From NCBI GenBank assembly GCA_964384375.1, contig CAYLLN010000002.1:62001-126000 (forward strand): a stretch of 64,000 nucleotides of DNA. The letters run 5' to 3'. This DNA is from CAYLLN01 sp964384375 (GTDB lineage Bacteria; Planctomycetota; Planctomycetia; Pirellulales; Pirellulaceae). The position numbers were made by a program, and so were the translations under genes. Shown piece after piece: positions 24,802 through 32,947 of the stretch (within the stretch, counting starts at the first letter, position 1; the number at the start of each line of letters is the position of its first letter). Under the pieces are notes generated by a model that saw nothing but the letters and a program-made list of their open reading frames with translations, made no database searches and was not told where the DNA came from.

Positions 24802-25074
24802 ATGCTTATCGACACCGACAATCTCGTTTCTGCCGAGAAGTTTCGCAAAGATTTCGATCGCTATGCTGCCGCCGCAGGAGAAGGGCGCGGGCCGGTAGCG
24901 ATCACGAGGGACTCGGAAGTGATCGGCGTCTATATGTCGCTACAGGACTACGACGCTCACTTTGGCTCAGAAATTGCCGACTTGCTGAAGTCGCGCGAGA
25001 AGGGGCCGACGGTGTCGCATGAGGAAGCGTGTCGGCAACTGCAAAAAGTGATCAAGCGACGCCGACGGGCATGA
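24802..25074 (+). CDS. Phd/YefM-type antitoxin
   Basis: Product of 90 residues: LIDTDNLVSAEKFRKDFDRYAAAAGEGRGPVAITRDSEVIGVYMS. The short N-terminal strand, helix and ITRDSEVIGVYMSLQDY hairpin match the Phd/YefM DNA-binding fold of type II antitoxins, and the Lys/Arg-rich C-terminus would wrap the toxin. The ATG at 24802 is chosen because it starts directly at the domain. The TGA overlaps the ATG of the toxin reading frame (ATGA), as in intact modules. Because the toxin is interrupted, this antitoxin may survive as an orphan regulator. Confidence 0.75.
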   Translation: MLIDTDNLVSAEKFRKDFDRYAAAAGEGRGPVAITRDSEVIGVYMSLQDYDAHFGSEIADLLKSREKGPTVSHEEACRQLQKVIKRRRRA

Positions 25075-25382
25075 CTGTCCCACCCAAACGAATTCTGAGA
25101 TGGAAGCAAGCGGCAATCGACGATCTGGCCCGCGTCCTTAGAAACATCGCAAGCGACTCTCCCAGCGCTGCGGAACGCTTTCATGACGAAATCATCGAGC
25201 GTATCGTCCTGTAGGCTTCGTTCCCGATGAGCGGCAGCCCTTGCCTGGAGTATCCCAAGGCGCGTCAGATTTTTTACGGGGAATACGTCGTGTACTACAC
25301 CGTCAATCGCCGAGATCTGGTGATTCGGGCTGTGGTGCATGGAGCACGACATTTCCGCAAGTCGTGGCTCCGCCGCAAGTAG
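25071..25382 (+). pseudogene. ParE/RelE-type toxin interrupted by an in-frame TAG
   Basis: From ATG at 25071 the frame reads a ParE-like start (RILRWKQAAIDDLARVLRNIASDSPSAAERFHDEIIERIVL) and stops at TAG 25212-25214. The same frame then continues without another stop to 25380-25382, giving ASFPMSG, then YPKARQIFYGEYVVYYTVNRRDLVIRAVVHGARH, which is the C-terminal half of a ParE fold. A single nonsense codon, with no frameshift, splits a toxin of about 103 residues. The ATGA overlap with the antitoxin is intact. A sequencing error or read-through cannot be excluded from sequence alone. Confidence 0.75.
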
Positions 25383-25390
25383 CTAAACCG

Positions 25391-26713
25391 CTACACCTCA
25401 CTCAACTTCGGCAGCACCCACGGCTTGCGATACTCGGCTCGCGTCAGGTACTGGTTCGCGTCGGCGTCGTTCTTGAACGTGTAGCTCGCCGGATCGAAGT
25501 GCAGCGTACGGCCGGCACGCCAGGCGGCATTGCCCAAGTGGCACAGCAGGCTCGACGGGTGGCCAACCGTTTCCAGATCCGCAGCCGGCTTGCCGCGGCT
25601 CTTCATGCAGTCGAGGAAGTTCTTGACGTGGGCCACGTCGTTGCCGTAGCTGCCCGCCTCGTCCTTGATGAGCTTGCCCCGGCGGTCGAAGGCGCGCCAG
25701 CGGCCGTTGCCGATGACGACGTACCCCTCGTCGCCGTGAACGCTCGCCCCTTCCGCTTCGCCGTCGAGCGGATAGGCGTTCCAGACCCGCATCTCGTAGG
25801 TCAGCAGGTAACCTGGCGCGAAGTCGTAGGTGACCATCATTGTGTCGGGCCACTCCTGGGCGTCGTCGAAGTAGTACTTGCCGCCGTGGGCGCTGACCGC
25901 TCGCGGCACATCGGGGACAGTTTCCCCCTTCGCGGCTGCCGCGGTTTGCAGCGCCCAGCGGGCCACATCGAGTCGATGCACGCCGTCGTTTCCCAGGTCG
26001 CCGGTCCCGTAGTCAAAGAACCACCGCCAGTTGCCGTGAAAGCGAACCTTGTTGAACGGCCGCAGCGGGGCAGGGCCGAGCCACAGGTCGTAGTCGATGC
26101 CGGCCGGCGGCGGACTGTCGGGAGGATTGCCAATCGACGCTTGCATAGCACTCTCCCACGCCTTGGCGAAGCGGACCTTACCGACTGCGCCCGTCTTCAA
26201 GTAGTCCATGCAGGCTAGAAAATGCGGTCCGCTCCGCGACTGCGTGCCAAGCTGCACGACGCGGCCGTGCTTCTTTGCCGCCGCCACCATCGTTTGCCCT
26301 TCGAGAATGTTGTGGCCGTCGGGCTTCTCGACATAGACGTCCTTGCCGGACTGGCAGGCGTGAATCGTCGGCAGGGCATGCCAGTGGTCGGGCGTTCCGA
26401 GCACGAGCGCGTCGAGCGTCTTGTCGTCGAGTGCCTGGCGATAGTCCTTAATGCCGGTCGCCTTGTGGCCAGCCTTCTGCACGGCTGCGACTCTCGACGC
26501 GAGCACACTTTCGTCGATGTCGCAGACATAGCGAACCTCCACTTCCGGCAGCGAAGCGAAGGTCGAAAGAACGCTGCCGCCGCGTCCGCGAATGCCGGCG
26601 ACGCAGACGGCGATTTTCTCGTTAGCGGCAACGGCCTTGTTCGCAGCGATCGAAGTAAGCGCGGCGACGACGCCGGCGGAAGTGGACGATTCGAGGAAGT
26701 TGCGACGGTTCAT
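25391..26713 (-). CDS. Tat-exported Gfo/Idh/MocA-family oxidoreductase
   Basis: Product of 440 residues. The N-terminus NRRNFLESSTSAGVVAALTSIAANKAVAAN is a twin-arginine-like signal. A Rossmann domain follows (IAVCVAGIRGRGGSVLSTFASLPEVEVRYVCDID) with the family's catalytic-region motif VEKPDGHN, and then the beta-sheet C-terminal domain. Proteins of this layout are numerous in planctomycetes and act on sugars or inositols with NAD(P) in the periplasm; the substrate is not readable. The ATG at 26713 begins the signal directly; the frame upstream to 26797 is not needed. A 7-bp repeat starts immediately before the start codon, with no Shine-Dalgarno site. Confidence 0.85.
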   Translation of the reverse strand: MNRRNFLESSTSAGVVAALTSIAANKAVAANEKIAVCVAGIRGRGGSVLSTFASLPEVEVRYVCDIDESVLASRVAAVQKAGHKATGIKDYRQALDDKTLDALVLGTPDHWHALPTIHACQSGKDVYVEKPDGHNILEGQTMVAAAKKHGRVVQLGTQSRSGPHFLACMDYLKTGAVGKVRFAKAWESAMQASIGNPPDSPPPAGIDYDLWLGPAPLRPFNKVRFHGNWRWFFDYGTGDLGNDGVHRLDVARWALQTAAAAKGETVPDVPRAVSAHGGKYYFDDAQEWPDTMMVTYDFAPGYLLTYEMRVWNAYPLDGEAEGASVHGDEGYVVIGNGRWRAFDRRGKLIKDEAGSYGNDVAHVKNFLDCMKSRGKPAADLETVGHPSSLLCHLGNAAWRAGRTLHFDPASYTFKNDADANQYLTRAEYRKPWVLPKLSEV

Positions 26714-26741
26714 AGGAGGAGAGGGGAGAGGGAAGAGGGCA
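26714..26741. repeat. Heptad repeat touching the start codon
   Basis: AGGAGGA GAGGGGA GAGGGAA GAGGGCA, four exact 7-bp steps, begins with the base next to the start codon of the minus-strand oxidoreductase gene. Confidence 0.85.
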
Positions 26742-26844
26742 GTGTAGAAAACTTTAGCCGTTGTATTACGTGCTCGTTTACCCACAATGTCGGTCACTCG
26801 CGAGCACGAAGCAATACTCGAATGGCAGCAGCCGACCTAATCGC

Positions 26845-27555
26845 ATGAACGAGTCGAACGTCCCGAGCCAGATGCTGGCCGGTCCGCGCGAGGTGTGGAT
26901 CAGCTGCGTGGGCCCGGGGCCGTACGACGATTCCCTGGTGATCCTCGATGGCGAGTTGTATCGCGACCGCGTCCAATCGAGTTCGATTATTCGCGATGTC
27001 GCAGCGACGAATCGAGTTCCTTCGCTCACCTGCATCTACGTCACTGCGGAAAGTGCCGCCGCCCGCCATGCCGATCTGACATGCAGCCAGCCGTTTACGC
27101 GGTTTCTGGCTGGCGAACTGGTTCCCTGGATTGAAAGCCAGATCGGCACGCATCGGCGCTATTGGCTGTGCGGTCTAAGCCTGAGCGGCATGGCAGCGGC
27201 GTTTGCTGCTGTGCAGCATCCGGAAGTCTTTCGCGGAGCGGTCTGCCAATCCCCTTCGGCGTGGTGGAACGACGAGTGGCTGGCTGCCAACCTGCCGGCG
27301 AAGCTCTCACCCACCAGCCGGTTCTGGATCAGCGTGGGGGATGAGGAAACCGCGGAAGGGATCTCGCATCCGCCGACAGGATTGCTTCAACGCGTCAGTC
27401 AGCTTGCATCTTGTAACAAATTGGCGCAATCGCTGGCCAGTCGTGGGGCAATGGTGCGATACTCGGAGTTCCAAGGCGGTCACGATCCGTCGTGTTGGGC
27501 GAAGGAATTGCCGGCAGCCGTGGCTTGGTTACTCGACTCGGCGCCTGAAGAATGA
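26845..27555 (+). CDS. Enterochelin-esterase-like alpha/beta hydrolase
   Basis: Product of 236 residues with the esterase D/Fes-like order: VWISCVGPGPYDDSLVILDG near the N-terminus, CGLSLSGMAAAFAAVQHPEVF around the nucleophile (Ser112), QSPSAWWND, and GGHDPSCW with the probable catalytic His near the end. The elbow reads GLSLSG where GxSxGG is usual, so a Ser stands in the first Gly position. No signal peptide is evident, so it is probably cytoplasmic. The stop overlaps the next start (ATGA). Substrate unknown; siderophore cleavage is only one possibility. Confidence 0.65.
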   Translation: MNESNVPSQMLAGPREVWISCVGPGPYDDSLVILDGELYRDRVQSSSIIRDVAATNRVPSLTCIYVTAESAAARHADLTCSQPFTRFLAGELVPWIESQIGTHRRYWLCGLSLSGMAAAFAAVQHPEVFRGAVCQSPSAWWNDEWLAANLPAKLSPTSRFWISVGDEETAEGISHPPTGLLQRVSQLASCNKLAQSLASRGAMVRYSEFQGGHDPSCWAKELPAAVAWLLDSAPEE

Positions 27556-27962
27556 CATCCATGACAGTCAGTTCACAATCCGCGACGTTGCAACAGCTTT
27601 GGCCGCTGCTCACGGTCGAGGATATCCAGCGGTCGATCGCGTTCTATCGCGACCGTCTCGGCTTCGAGGTGGTTGCCGAGGCAAAGTCGGACAACAAGAC
27701 CTACTGGTGCCGTCTCGCCCGCCAAGGATGTTCGCTCATGCTGCAACAGGCGGAACTGGCCGAGGATGGACCTGCGGAGGGTCGCGGTCGCGGCATTACG
27801 CTCTACTTTGTGTGCGACGATACCGATGCGATGCACGCGGAGCTCGTGGATCGCGGATTGTCGCTCGCTCTGCCGCAAGACGCGTATTACGGCATGCGGC
27901 AACTCTTTGTCCCGGAACCGGACGGATACGCGATCTGTTTCGAAAGCGAGCTTGGCAAATGA
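27552..27962 (+). CDS. VOC-family (glyoxalase/bleomycin-resistance-like) protein
   Basis: Product of 136 residues with two beta-alpha-beta-beta-beta modules: LWPLLTVEDIQRSIAFYRDRLGFEVVAEAK and later ITLYFVCDDTDAMHAELVDRGL, ending RQLFVPEPDGYAICFESE. This is the vicinal oxygen chelate fold. The C-terminal Glu in ICFESE matches a common metal ligand, but the substrate cannot be inferred. The start ATG overlaps the esterase stop, so the two genes are co-translated. Confidence 0.8.
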   Translation: MTSMTVSSQSATLQQLWPLLTVEDIQRSIAFYRDRLGFEVVAEAKSDNKTYWCRLARQGCSLMLQQAELAEDGPAEGRGRGITLYFVCDDTDAMHAELVDRGLSLALPQDAYYGMRQLFVPEPDGYAICFESELGK

Positions 27963-27964
27963 AA

Positions 27965-27996
27965 CGGCCCGCTGATTCGCTGGAATCAACGGGCCG
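27965..27996. terminator. Strong hairpin between convergent genes
   Basis: CGGCCCG (27965-27971) pairs with CGGGCCG (27990-27996), and inside it TGATTC (27973-27978) pairs with GAATCA (27983-27988) around a GCTG loop. It begins three bases after the stop of the VOC gene. There is no long T-run on either side, so it is a likely but not certain bidirectional terminator for the convergent genes. Confidence 0.5.
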
Positions 27997-28061
27997 CAAA
28001 TGTTCAATCGGACGAGCGTCCTCTCGGTATCATCGGGAAGCTGACGCATCCCACTCGCCGA

Positions 28062-28433
28062 CTACCCGCCCTTGTGATCCTTATGGCAGGCCATACAGTT
28101 GGCCGCTTTGCCGAGTGCTGCACCAGCGCCATCCTTGCCAGCCGCACAGTCCTTGGCTGCTGCCACGAGCGCCGCGGTCTTTTCCTTCCAAGCGGCTTCG
28201 TCCCCCTTCGGCGGCTTATTTGCGGCCAGGGCTTCAAATTGTTCGACGAGTTTCTTCTTCTCTTCGTCGGTCGCCTTGCCGTCGGCGACCTTCTTGCACA
28301 GACCGCCCTTCATGCAGGTCTTCATCACTTCCTTGATGGCGACCTTCGGCTTCTCGTCTTCGGCCGTCGTTGCGACCGAAAAGGCGAACCAGCCGCAGGC
28401 CAGCACCACACCCGCAACCAACATCTTGCGCAT
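28062..28433 (-). CDS. Small exported c-type cytochrome (class II-like)
   Basis: Product of 123 residues with a signal peptide (RKMLVAGVVLACGWFAFSVATTAE) and one haem-attachment motif CMACH at 113-117, near the C-terminus as in class II cytochromes c. The remainder is helical and Lys-rich, and two more cysteines (about 40 and 46) could form a disulfide. It would act as a periplasmic electron carrier or a small haem protein. The ATG at 28433 is preferred over 28481 because it starts the signal peptide. Confidence 0.7.
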   Translation of the reverse strand: MRKMLVAGVVLACGWFAFSVATTAEDEKPKVAIKEVMKTCMKGGLCKKVADGKATDEEKKKLVEQFEALAANKPPKGDEAAWKEKTAALVAAAKDCAAGKDGAGAALGKAANCMACHKDHKGG

Positions 28434-28557
28434 ACCAGGTTCTCCGCTTGCGTGAATGAAACGAGGAAATTTGGAACCCAACGTGCGGGCGCTAATGTAG
28501 CGGGGCGAAATGAGAAAAGCTCTATCCCACGCTCCGAATTCCCGCGGAATTTACGTC

Positions 28558-28575
28558 TCCACCCGGACGGGTGGA
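28558..28575. repeat. TCCACCC-GGAC-GGGTGGA hairpin
   Basis: Perfect 7-bp stem with a 4-base loop, in the spacer between the cytochrome gene and the pseudopilin gene upstream of it on the minus strand. There is no T-run; it is probably another dispersed palindrome. Confidence 0.6.
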
Positions 28576-28591
28576 TGCCGTGTGTCGTGCG

Positions 28592-29101
28592 TTAGTTCGC
28601 CTCGAACTCGGTTACTTCCGTCGGGTCGGTCAGCTTGTGATTGAGCCCCGCGTGCAAGCCGGCCCAGATTTGACCTGACTCGACGTGATAAACCCAGCCG
28701 ATGCGGCGGTCGAGATTCGACGGCGGTACCGAACTGACTCGATAAACATTCGCGGTGTCGCTCAGCGGATTCTCGGGCATTTCGGTCAGGTATGGCCCGT
28801 AGATAAAGCCCGGTCCGCTGCCGATATCCCCATCGACGTTCGTCTTCTCTGTAAGCTGCGGCAGGCGGCGGCCGACGTGCTGATCGGGAGGCATCCCGCT
28901 GTGGTCCATGCGGTAGCGCTCGATCGCGTTGGTCACTTCGTGCAGATTCGCGAGCATCGTCCCTTGCTTCGCGTCATCGACCGCTCCGCTCACCTGCGGA
29001 ATGACGATCCCGGCCATGATCGCCAGCGCAACGATCACCATCAGCATCTCGATGATGGTGAACGCGGCGCGACGCGCCGCGTCGGGGAGATCGACGAGCA
29101 C
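28592..29101 (-). CDS. Orphan GspG-like pseudopilin
   Basis: Prepilin-like segment ARRAA|FTIIEMLMVIVALAIMAGIVIPQVSGAVDDAKQGTMLANLHEVTNAIERYRMDHSGMPP: Glu at +5, hydrophobic helix and the GspG-like second helix. The residue before the cut is Ala. The chosen start is a GTG at 29101, which gives a leader of 14 residues; an ATG at 29260 would give a 67-residue leader and overlap the divergent symporter start at 29255, so it is less likely. The gene is about 18 kb from the main cluster and may feed a subunit into that machine. Confidence 0.7.
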   Translation of the reverse strand: MLVDLPDAARRAAFTIIEMLMVIVALAIMAGIVIPQVSGAVDDAKQGTMLANLHEVTNAIERYRMDHSGMPPDQHVGRRLPQLTEKTNVDGDIGSGPGFIYGPYLTEMPENPLSDTANVYRVSSVPPSNLDRRIGWVYHVESGQIWAGLHAGLNHKLTDPTEVTEFEAN

Positions 29102-29254
29102 GTGGCATGGGATCGTGGCGAACGTACAAAATTTTCCTTGGTAATCCAAACGAATCAACCATACGTTATGTCTGCCGCGGAATGGATGATTTTGTGCCAC
29201 CTGCGGAAGGCCGAAAAGGCTGGTAACATTCGTGCCGGTTATGACGACATTGCG

Positions 29255-31213
29255 ATGCATGCCGAAGGAACTCTCTCTTTGCTCGCCACGCTCACCACGA
29301 TCGACTATGGCGTTATCGGCCTGTACCTGGCCGCGATGCTCGCGCTAGGCATTTACTTCAGCGGCCGGCAAAAGGACACCGCCGAGTTCTTCCTCGGCAG
29401 CCGCAGCTTCAGTTGGTTCCCGCTCGGCATGTCGCTGATGGCGACGCTCATTTCCGCCCTCACCTATACCGGCTTGCCAGGGCAAGCTTACGAACAAGGC
29501 CTCAAGTGCTGGATCATCCCAGCGTCGTTCTGGATCATCATGCCGCTGGTCGTGGGGCTCGTGATTCCGCTCTATCGCGGATTGGGGCTCTACTCGCTGT
29601 ACGAATACCTCGAATATCGCTTCGATAGCCGTGTGCGGCTGACGGCGAGCCTCATTTTCGTCGTCTGGCGGCTCTTGTGGCTGGGTGGCGTTATCTATGC
29701 CCCCGTGAAGGCGCTCACGATCGCTGCCGGCTGGCAGGGAATTCCCGACTGGTGGCTGATCGTGCTGCTGGGAATGGTGACGACGCTTTACACCTTTCTC
29801 GGCGGGATGCGGGCGGTGATTTGGACCGACGTCGTGCAGGGCTTTGCGATGCTCTTTGGCGTCGTGGTGGTGATCGTCGGCGTCTGGTGGCAGCTCGATG
29901 GTGGGCCGGAGCGAGTCCGCGAGATTGCCGCTGGCCTGGGACGCATGCAAATGGTCGATCTGCGGTTCAACTGGACCGATCAATGGTCGCTCTGGGGGGC
30001 CCTGCCGCACTGGGTGCTGGCGAATCTGTCGTTCTATGTGGCCGATCAGATCACCGCCCAGCGGATTCTGAGCGCGAAAAACGTCAATGCCGCTCGCACG
30101 TCGTACGTCGTCAATACGCTCGCCCTCTCGTTCCTGTTGCCGGCGCTCATCTACATCGGCCTCTGTCTGCTCGCGTTCTACCACGATCATCCACAGGACC
30201 TGAATCCGGCGTGGGTCGTCAATCTCGACGGACAGACGCGTCAGCCGATCGTGGGAGCGGATGGCAAGCCGCTGCTTGATGAACGCGACCCGGCACACGA
30301 CGTCCGCTGGGAAAACATCGATCGGCTTGTTGTCGAACAGCGTTTGCTCCAGCCGAACAACAAGGAGCCGTTCACATCGGCACAAGATCTTGTCGATGCG
30401 GAAACGAACCGCGTGCTGGTCGAAAAGCTCGCCATGCGACGGCCCCCGACCGGCAAGCTCAACGGCGAGTGGATCGTCCGCCGCGGTGCGCCGGAGAAAA
30501 TGCTGCCTCAGTTCATTGCCACGCATCTGCCGTGGGGAGCGGCAGGGCTGATCCTGGCGGCACTCCTCGCGGCATCGATGTCGAGCATCGACTCCGGTCT
30601 CAACTCGATCTGTTCGCTCCTGGTGATGGATTTTCACCGCCGCTACGGCTGGGCAAAGAACTGGCTGGCCCGCCGCGTGAACAAGTCGCCGAGCGAGCTG
30701 ACCGAAGCGGACGAGCTGCGCCTCGCTCAGCCGCTCACGCTCTTCATCGGCGTGGCCGCTACGGTCTTCGCCATCGGCGTGTCGTTCATTGCCGACATCT
30801 TCACGATCATGGTGAGCGTAGCCAACACGTTCGGCGCGCCGCTCCTGGCCGTGTTTCTGCTGGGAATGCTCACCCGCCGCACCACCGGCACCGCGGCCTT
30901 TGCGGCCACCGTCGTGGGTGGCGCATTCACGCTCGGGATCACCATCTATGGCAAGCTCGTCTCCGCTGGTCGGCTCGGAACAGGGGTCTTCGCATTCGCC
31001 GACATCTGGAACGTGATCTTCGGCGTCGCTTTCACGCTGGTCGTTGGATACGGACTGAGCTTTGTCGTCGGCCGGCGCAAGTCGAACGTCGAACTCCGCG
31101 GCCTCGTCGCCGGTTGCGGCACGCTCGGTGTGCGCGCGTCAGAAGAAGTGACGCCGATTATCACCGCGCCTGAGGGAAACGATGTCGAATCGACCAGCGA
31201 CCGCTGGCGATAG
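29255..31213 (+). CDS. Sodium/solute symporter (SSS family)
   Basis: Product of 652 residues with about 13 hydrophobic segments, beginning TTIDYGVIGLYLAAMLALGIYFSGRQKDTAEFFLGSRSFSWFPLGMSLMATLISALTYTGLPGQAYEQG, a classical SSS N-terminus. Later parts include ASMSSIDSGLNSICSLLVMDF, which fits the Na+-site helix. Between the two halves (about residues 310-427) is a hydrophilic insert of about 115 residues not present in most family members. It probably imports sugars, carboxylates or amino acids with Na+; the substrate is unknown. The ATG at 29255 precedes the first helix by about 17 residues. Confidence 0.85.
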   Translation: MHAEGTLSLLATLTTIDYGVIGLYLAAMLALGIYFSGRQKDTAEFFLGSRSFSWFPLGMSLMATLISALTYTGLPGQAYEQGLKCWIIPASFWIIMPLVVGLVIPLYRGLGLYSLYEYLEYRFDSRVRLTASLIFVVWRLLWLGGVIYAPVKALTIAAGWQGIPDWWLIVLLGMVTTLYTFLGGMRAVIWTDVVQGFAMLFGVVVVIVGVWWQLDGGPERVREIAAGLGRMQMVDLRFNWTDQWSLWGALPHWVLANLSFYVADQITAQRILSAKNVNAARTSYVVNTLALSFLLPALIYIGLCLLAFYHDHPQDLNPAWVVNLDGQTRQPIVGADGKPLLDERDPAHDVRWENIDRLVVEQRLLQPNNKEPFTSAQDLVDAETNRVLVEKLAMRRPPTGKLNGEWIVRRGAPEKMLPQFIATHLPWGAAGLILAALLAASMSSIDSGLNSICSLLVMDFHRRYGWAKNWLARRVNKSPSELTEADELRLAQPLTLFIGVAATVFAIGVSFIADIFTIMVSVANTFGAPLLAVFLLGMLTRRTTGTAAFAATVVGGAFTLGITIYGKLVSAGRLGTGVFAFADIWNVIFGVAFTLVVGYGLSFVVGRRKSNVELRGLVAGCGTLGVRASEEVTPIITAPEGNDVESTSDRWR

Positions 31214-31223
31214 TGCATCGCGT

Positions 31224-32312
31224 TCAATACGCCGGCTCCAGCTCCGCCGCGGCCGTTTTCTGTCCCTTGGCGAGTTGCCCAGCGGTCGCCTTCAGGATCT
31301 CTCCCGCCTTGCGGCACTGGGCTTCCGTCACATCGAGATGCGTCACGAGCCGCACTTGCTGCGGGCCGATCGCCAGGGACCACACGCCTTGTCGCTTCAA
31401 CTCGGCGACAAACTCCGCGGCACTTCCCAGTCGCGGCTCAACGCGAAAGATCACGATGTTCGTATCGACCGTGTCGGGCGAAAGGGACAGTCCGTCCGCC
31501 TCGCGAACCGCTGCCGCGAGAATCTGCGCATTGGCGTGATCTTCACCCAGCCGCGAGCGGTTATGCTGCAAGGCATAGAGCGCGCCCGCAGCGATGATGC
31601 CGTCCTGCCGCATCGCGCCGCCGAACAGCTTGCGATGCCGGCGGGCCTCCTTAATCATCTCTTTCGGCCCGGCCAGCGCCGAACCGACCGGTGCGCCGAG
31701 CCCCTTGCTGAAGCAGACACTCACCGTGTCGAAGTGTTGGGCCCACTGGGCTTCGGCAATGCCCGTTGCCGCTGCCGCGTTCCACAGGCGTGCGCCGTCA
31801 AGATGCAGCCGCAAGCCCGCGTCGCGCGCCCAATCGCAAATCGCCACGACCGTCTCATAGGGCTGAATCTTGCCAGCCCCGCGATTGTGTGTGTTTTCGA
31901 GGCACACCAGCCGCGTCCGCACGAGGTGATCGTTGTCGGGCCGCACCAGGCCGCGCAATTGCTCGACGCTGAGCACACCAGCCTTCCCCTCGACCGTCTT
32001 CGCCACGACGCCGCTCAGCTGCGCGAACGCCCCTTGCTCGTAGTTGTAGATGTGACAGCCCGCTTCGCAGATGAATTCGTCCCCCGGCTTACAATGAATC
32101 CGCACGCCGACCTGGTTCGTCATCGACCCCGACGGCATGAAGACGGCCGCCTCTTTCCCCAGAATCTCCGCCGTCAGCCTCTCCAGTCGCTGGCACGTCG
32201 GATCGACGTCGATCACGTCGTCCCCCACCTCGGCATTGGCAATCGCCTGCCGCATCGCGGGGGAGGGGCGGGTCACGGTATCGGAACGTAAATCAATCGG
32301 TGCAGCGGTCAT
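31224..32312 (-). CDS. ltaE: Low-specificity L-threonine aldolase
   Basis: Product of 362 residues, standard family length. The start DLRSDTVTRPSPAMRQAIANAEVGDDVIDVDP is diagnostic. Further family landmarks are LENTHNRGAGKI, LHLDGARLWNAAAATG and the PLP-lysine segment SVCFSKGLGAPVGSALAG. It cleaves L-threonine or L-allo-threonine to glycine and acetaldehyde with PLP in the cytoplasm. It ends ten bases from the convergent symporter gene. The start ATG at 32312 is at the exact family start. Confidence 0.92.
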   Translation of the reverse strand: MTAAPIDLRSDTVTRPSPAMRQAIANAEVGDDVIDVDPTCQRLERLTAEILGKEAAVFMPSGSMTNQVGVRIHCKPGDEFICEAGCHIYNYEQGAFAQLSGVVAKTVEGKAGVLSVEQLRGLVRPDNDHLVRTRLVCLENTHNRGAGKIQPYETVVAICDWARDAGLRLHLDGARLWNAAAATGIAEAQWAQHFDTVSVCFSKGLGAPVGSALAGPKEMIKEARRHRKLFGGAMRQDGIIAAGALYALQHNRSRLGEDHANAQILAAAVREADGLSLSPDTVDTNIVIFRVEPRLGSAAEFVAELKRQGVWSLAIGPQQVRLVTHLDVTEAQCRKAGEILKATAGQLAKGQKTAAAELEPAY

Positions 32313-32356
32313 AGGTTGTCTGCCGTCTAACGCATGAAATGGAGCTCGTCATCAGA

Positions 32357-32911
32357 CTACTCGTCCACTCGGCCGCCCGAAAGTAGGTCCTTCGAGCCCC
32401 GAGGGACAAGCATGTTCAGCCGCGATCGCCAGACGAGTGCCAAAACGACTAACCCGCCGAGAAAACCAACGCCATAGCTTGCCGTGTGGGCGAATCCGTC
32501 GATCAGAAACGCCGTGTGCTGCTCGACAGGGACGAGTGATGCGAACGGCTCGACGAGCCAGACGACGCGATTGGCAGCTAGCACGCCCCCGATGATGCCC
32601 GCCACCATCGCACCAATCGCAGCGGCAATCATCAATCCCACAACCGGCCGTACGAGCGACCGCGCGTCGCGCTTGGGTAGCTTGCCCGCACGTGCCACAA
32701 TCGCCAGCAGCACCCCAAGTCCTAGGCCAACCCACCATGTTGCGAGAATTCCCCAACCGATCCCCAGCAGCGTCGGGTCTTCTGTTCCAAAGATCGGCGA
32801 ATGGCCGATCGTGAAGTATTCGACGCAGATCCGCGCTGTGATCTGGTCGTGAACGATTCCGTACGCGATCGCCGCAGCCACCGCGAGTGCGACGATTTTC
32901 AGCGATTCCAT
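32357..32911 (-). CDS. Four-helix membrane protein of unknown function
   Basis: Product of 184 residues with four likely membrane helices (about 5-22, 48-68, 87-112 and 143-165) and a Gly/Ala-rich core (GLMIAAAIGAMVAGIIGGVLAAN). A His/Asp-bearing loop (VHDQITARICVEYFTIGHSPIF) follows helix 1. I do not recognise a family. The start ATG at 32911 precedes helix 1 directly. The gene is divergent from mgtC across 36 bp. Confidence 0.5.
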   Translation of the reverse strand: MESLKIVALAVAAAIAYGIVHDQITARICVEYFTIGHSPIFGTEDPTLLGIGWGILATWWVGLGLGVLLAIVARAGKLPKRDARSLVRPVVGLMIAAAIGAMVAGIIGGVLAANRVVWLVEPFASLVPVEQHTAFLIDGFAHTASYGVGFLGGLVVLALVWRSRLNMLVPRGSKDLLSGGRVDE

Positions 32912-32947
32912 CTGTCGGGCTCCCATCGCCCACTTTACTCTACTGGT

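Noticed and set aside
25071..25382. Frameshift as the cause of the broken ParE-like gene
   Set aside because: Both halves are in the same frame; only the TAG codon separates them, so no indel is needed.
28685..29254. N-terminal extension of the symporter frame back to 28685
   Set aside because: It runs antisense through the pseudopilin gene and lacks family resemblance; ATG 29255 fits the SSS start.
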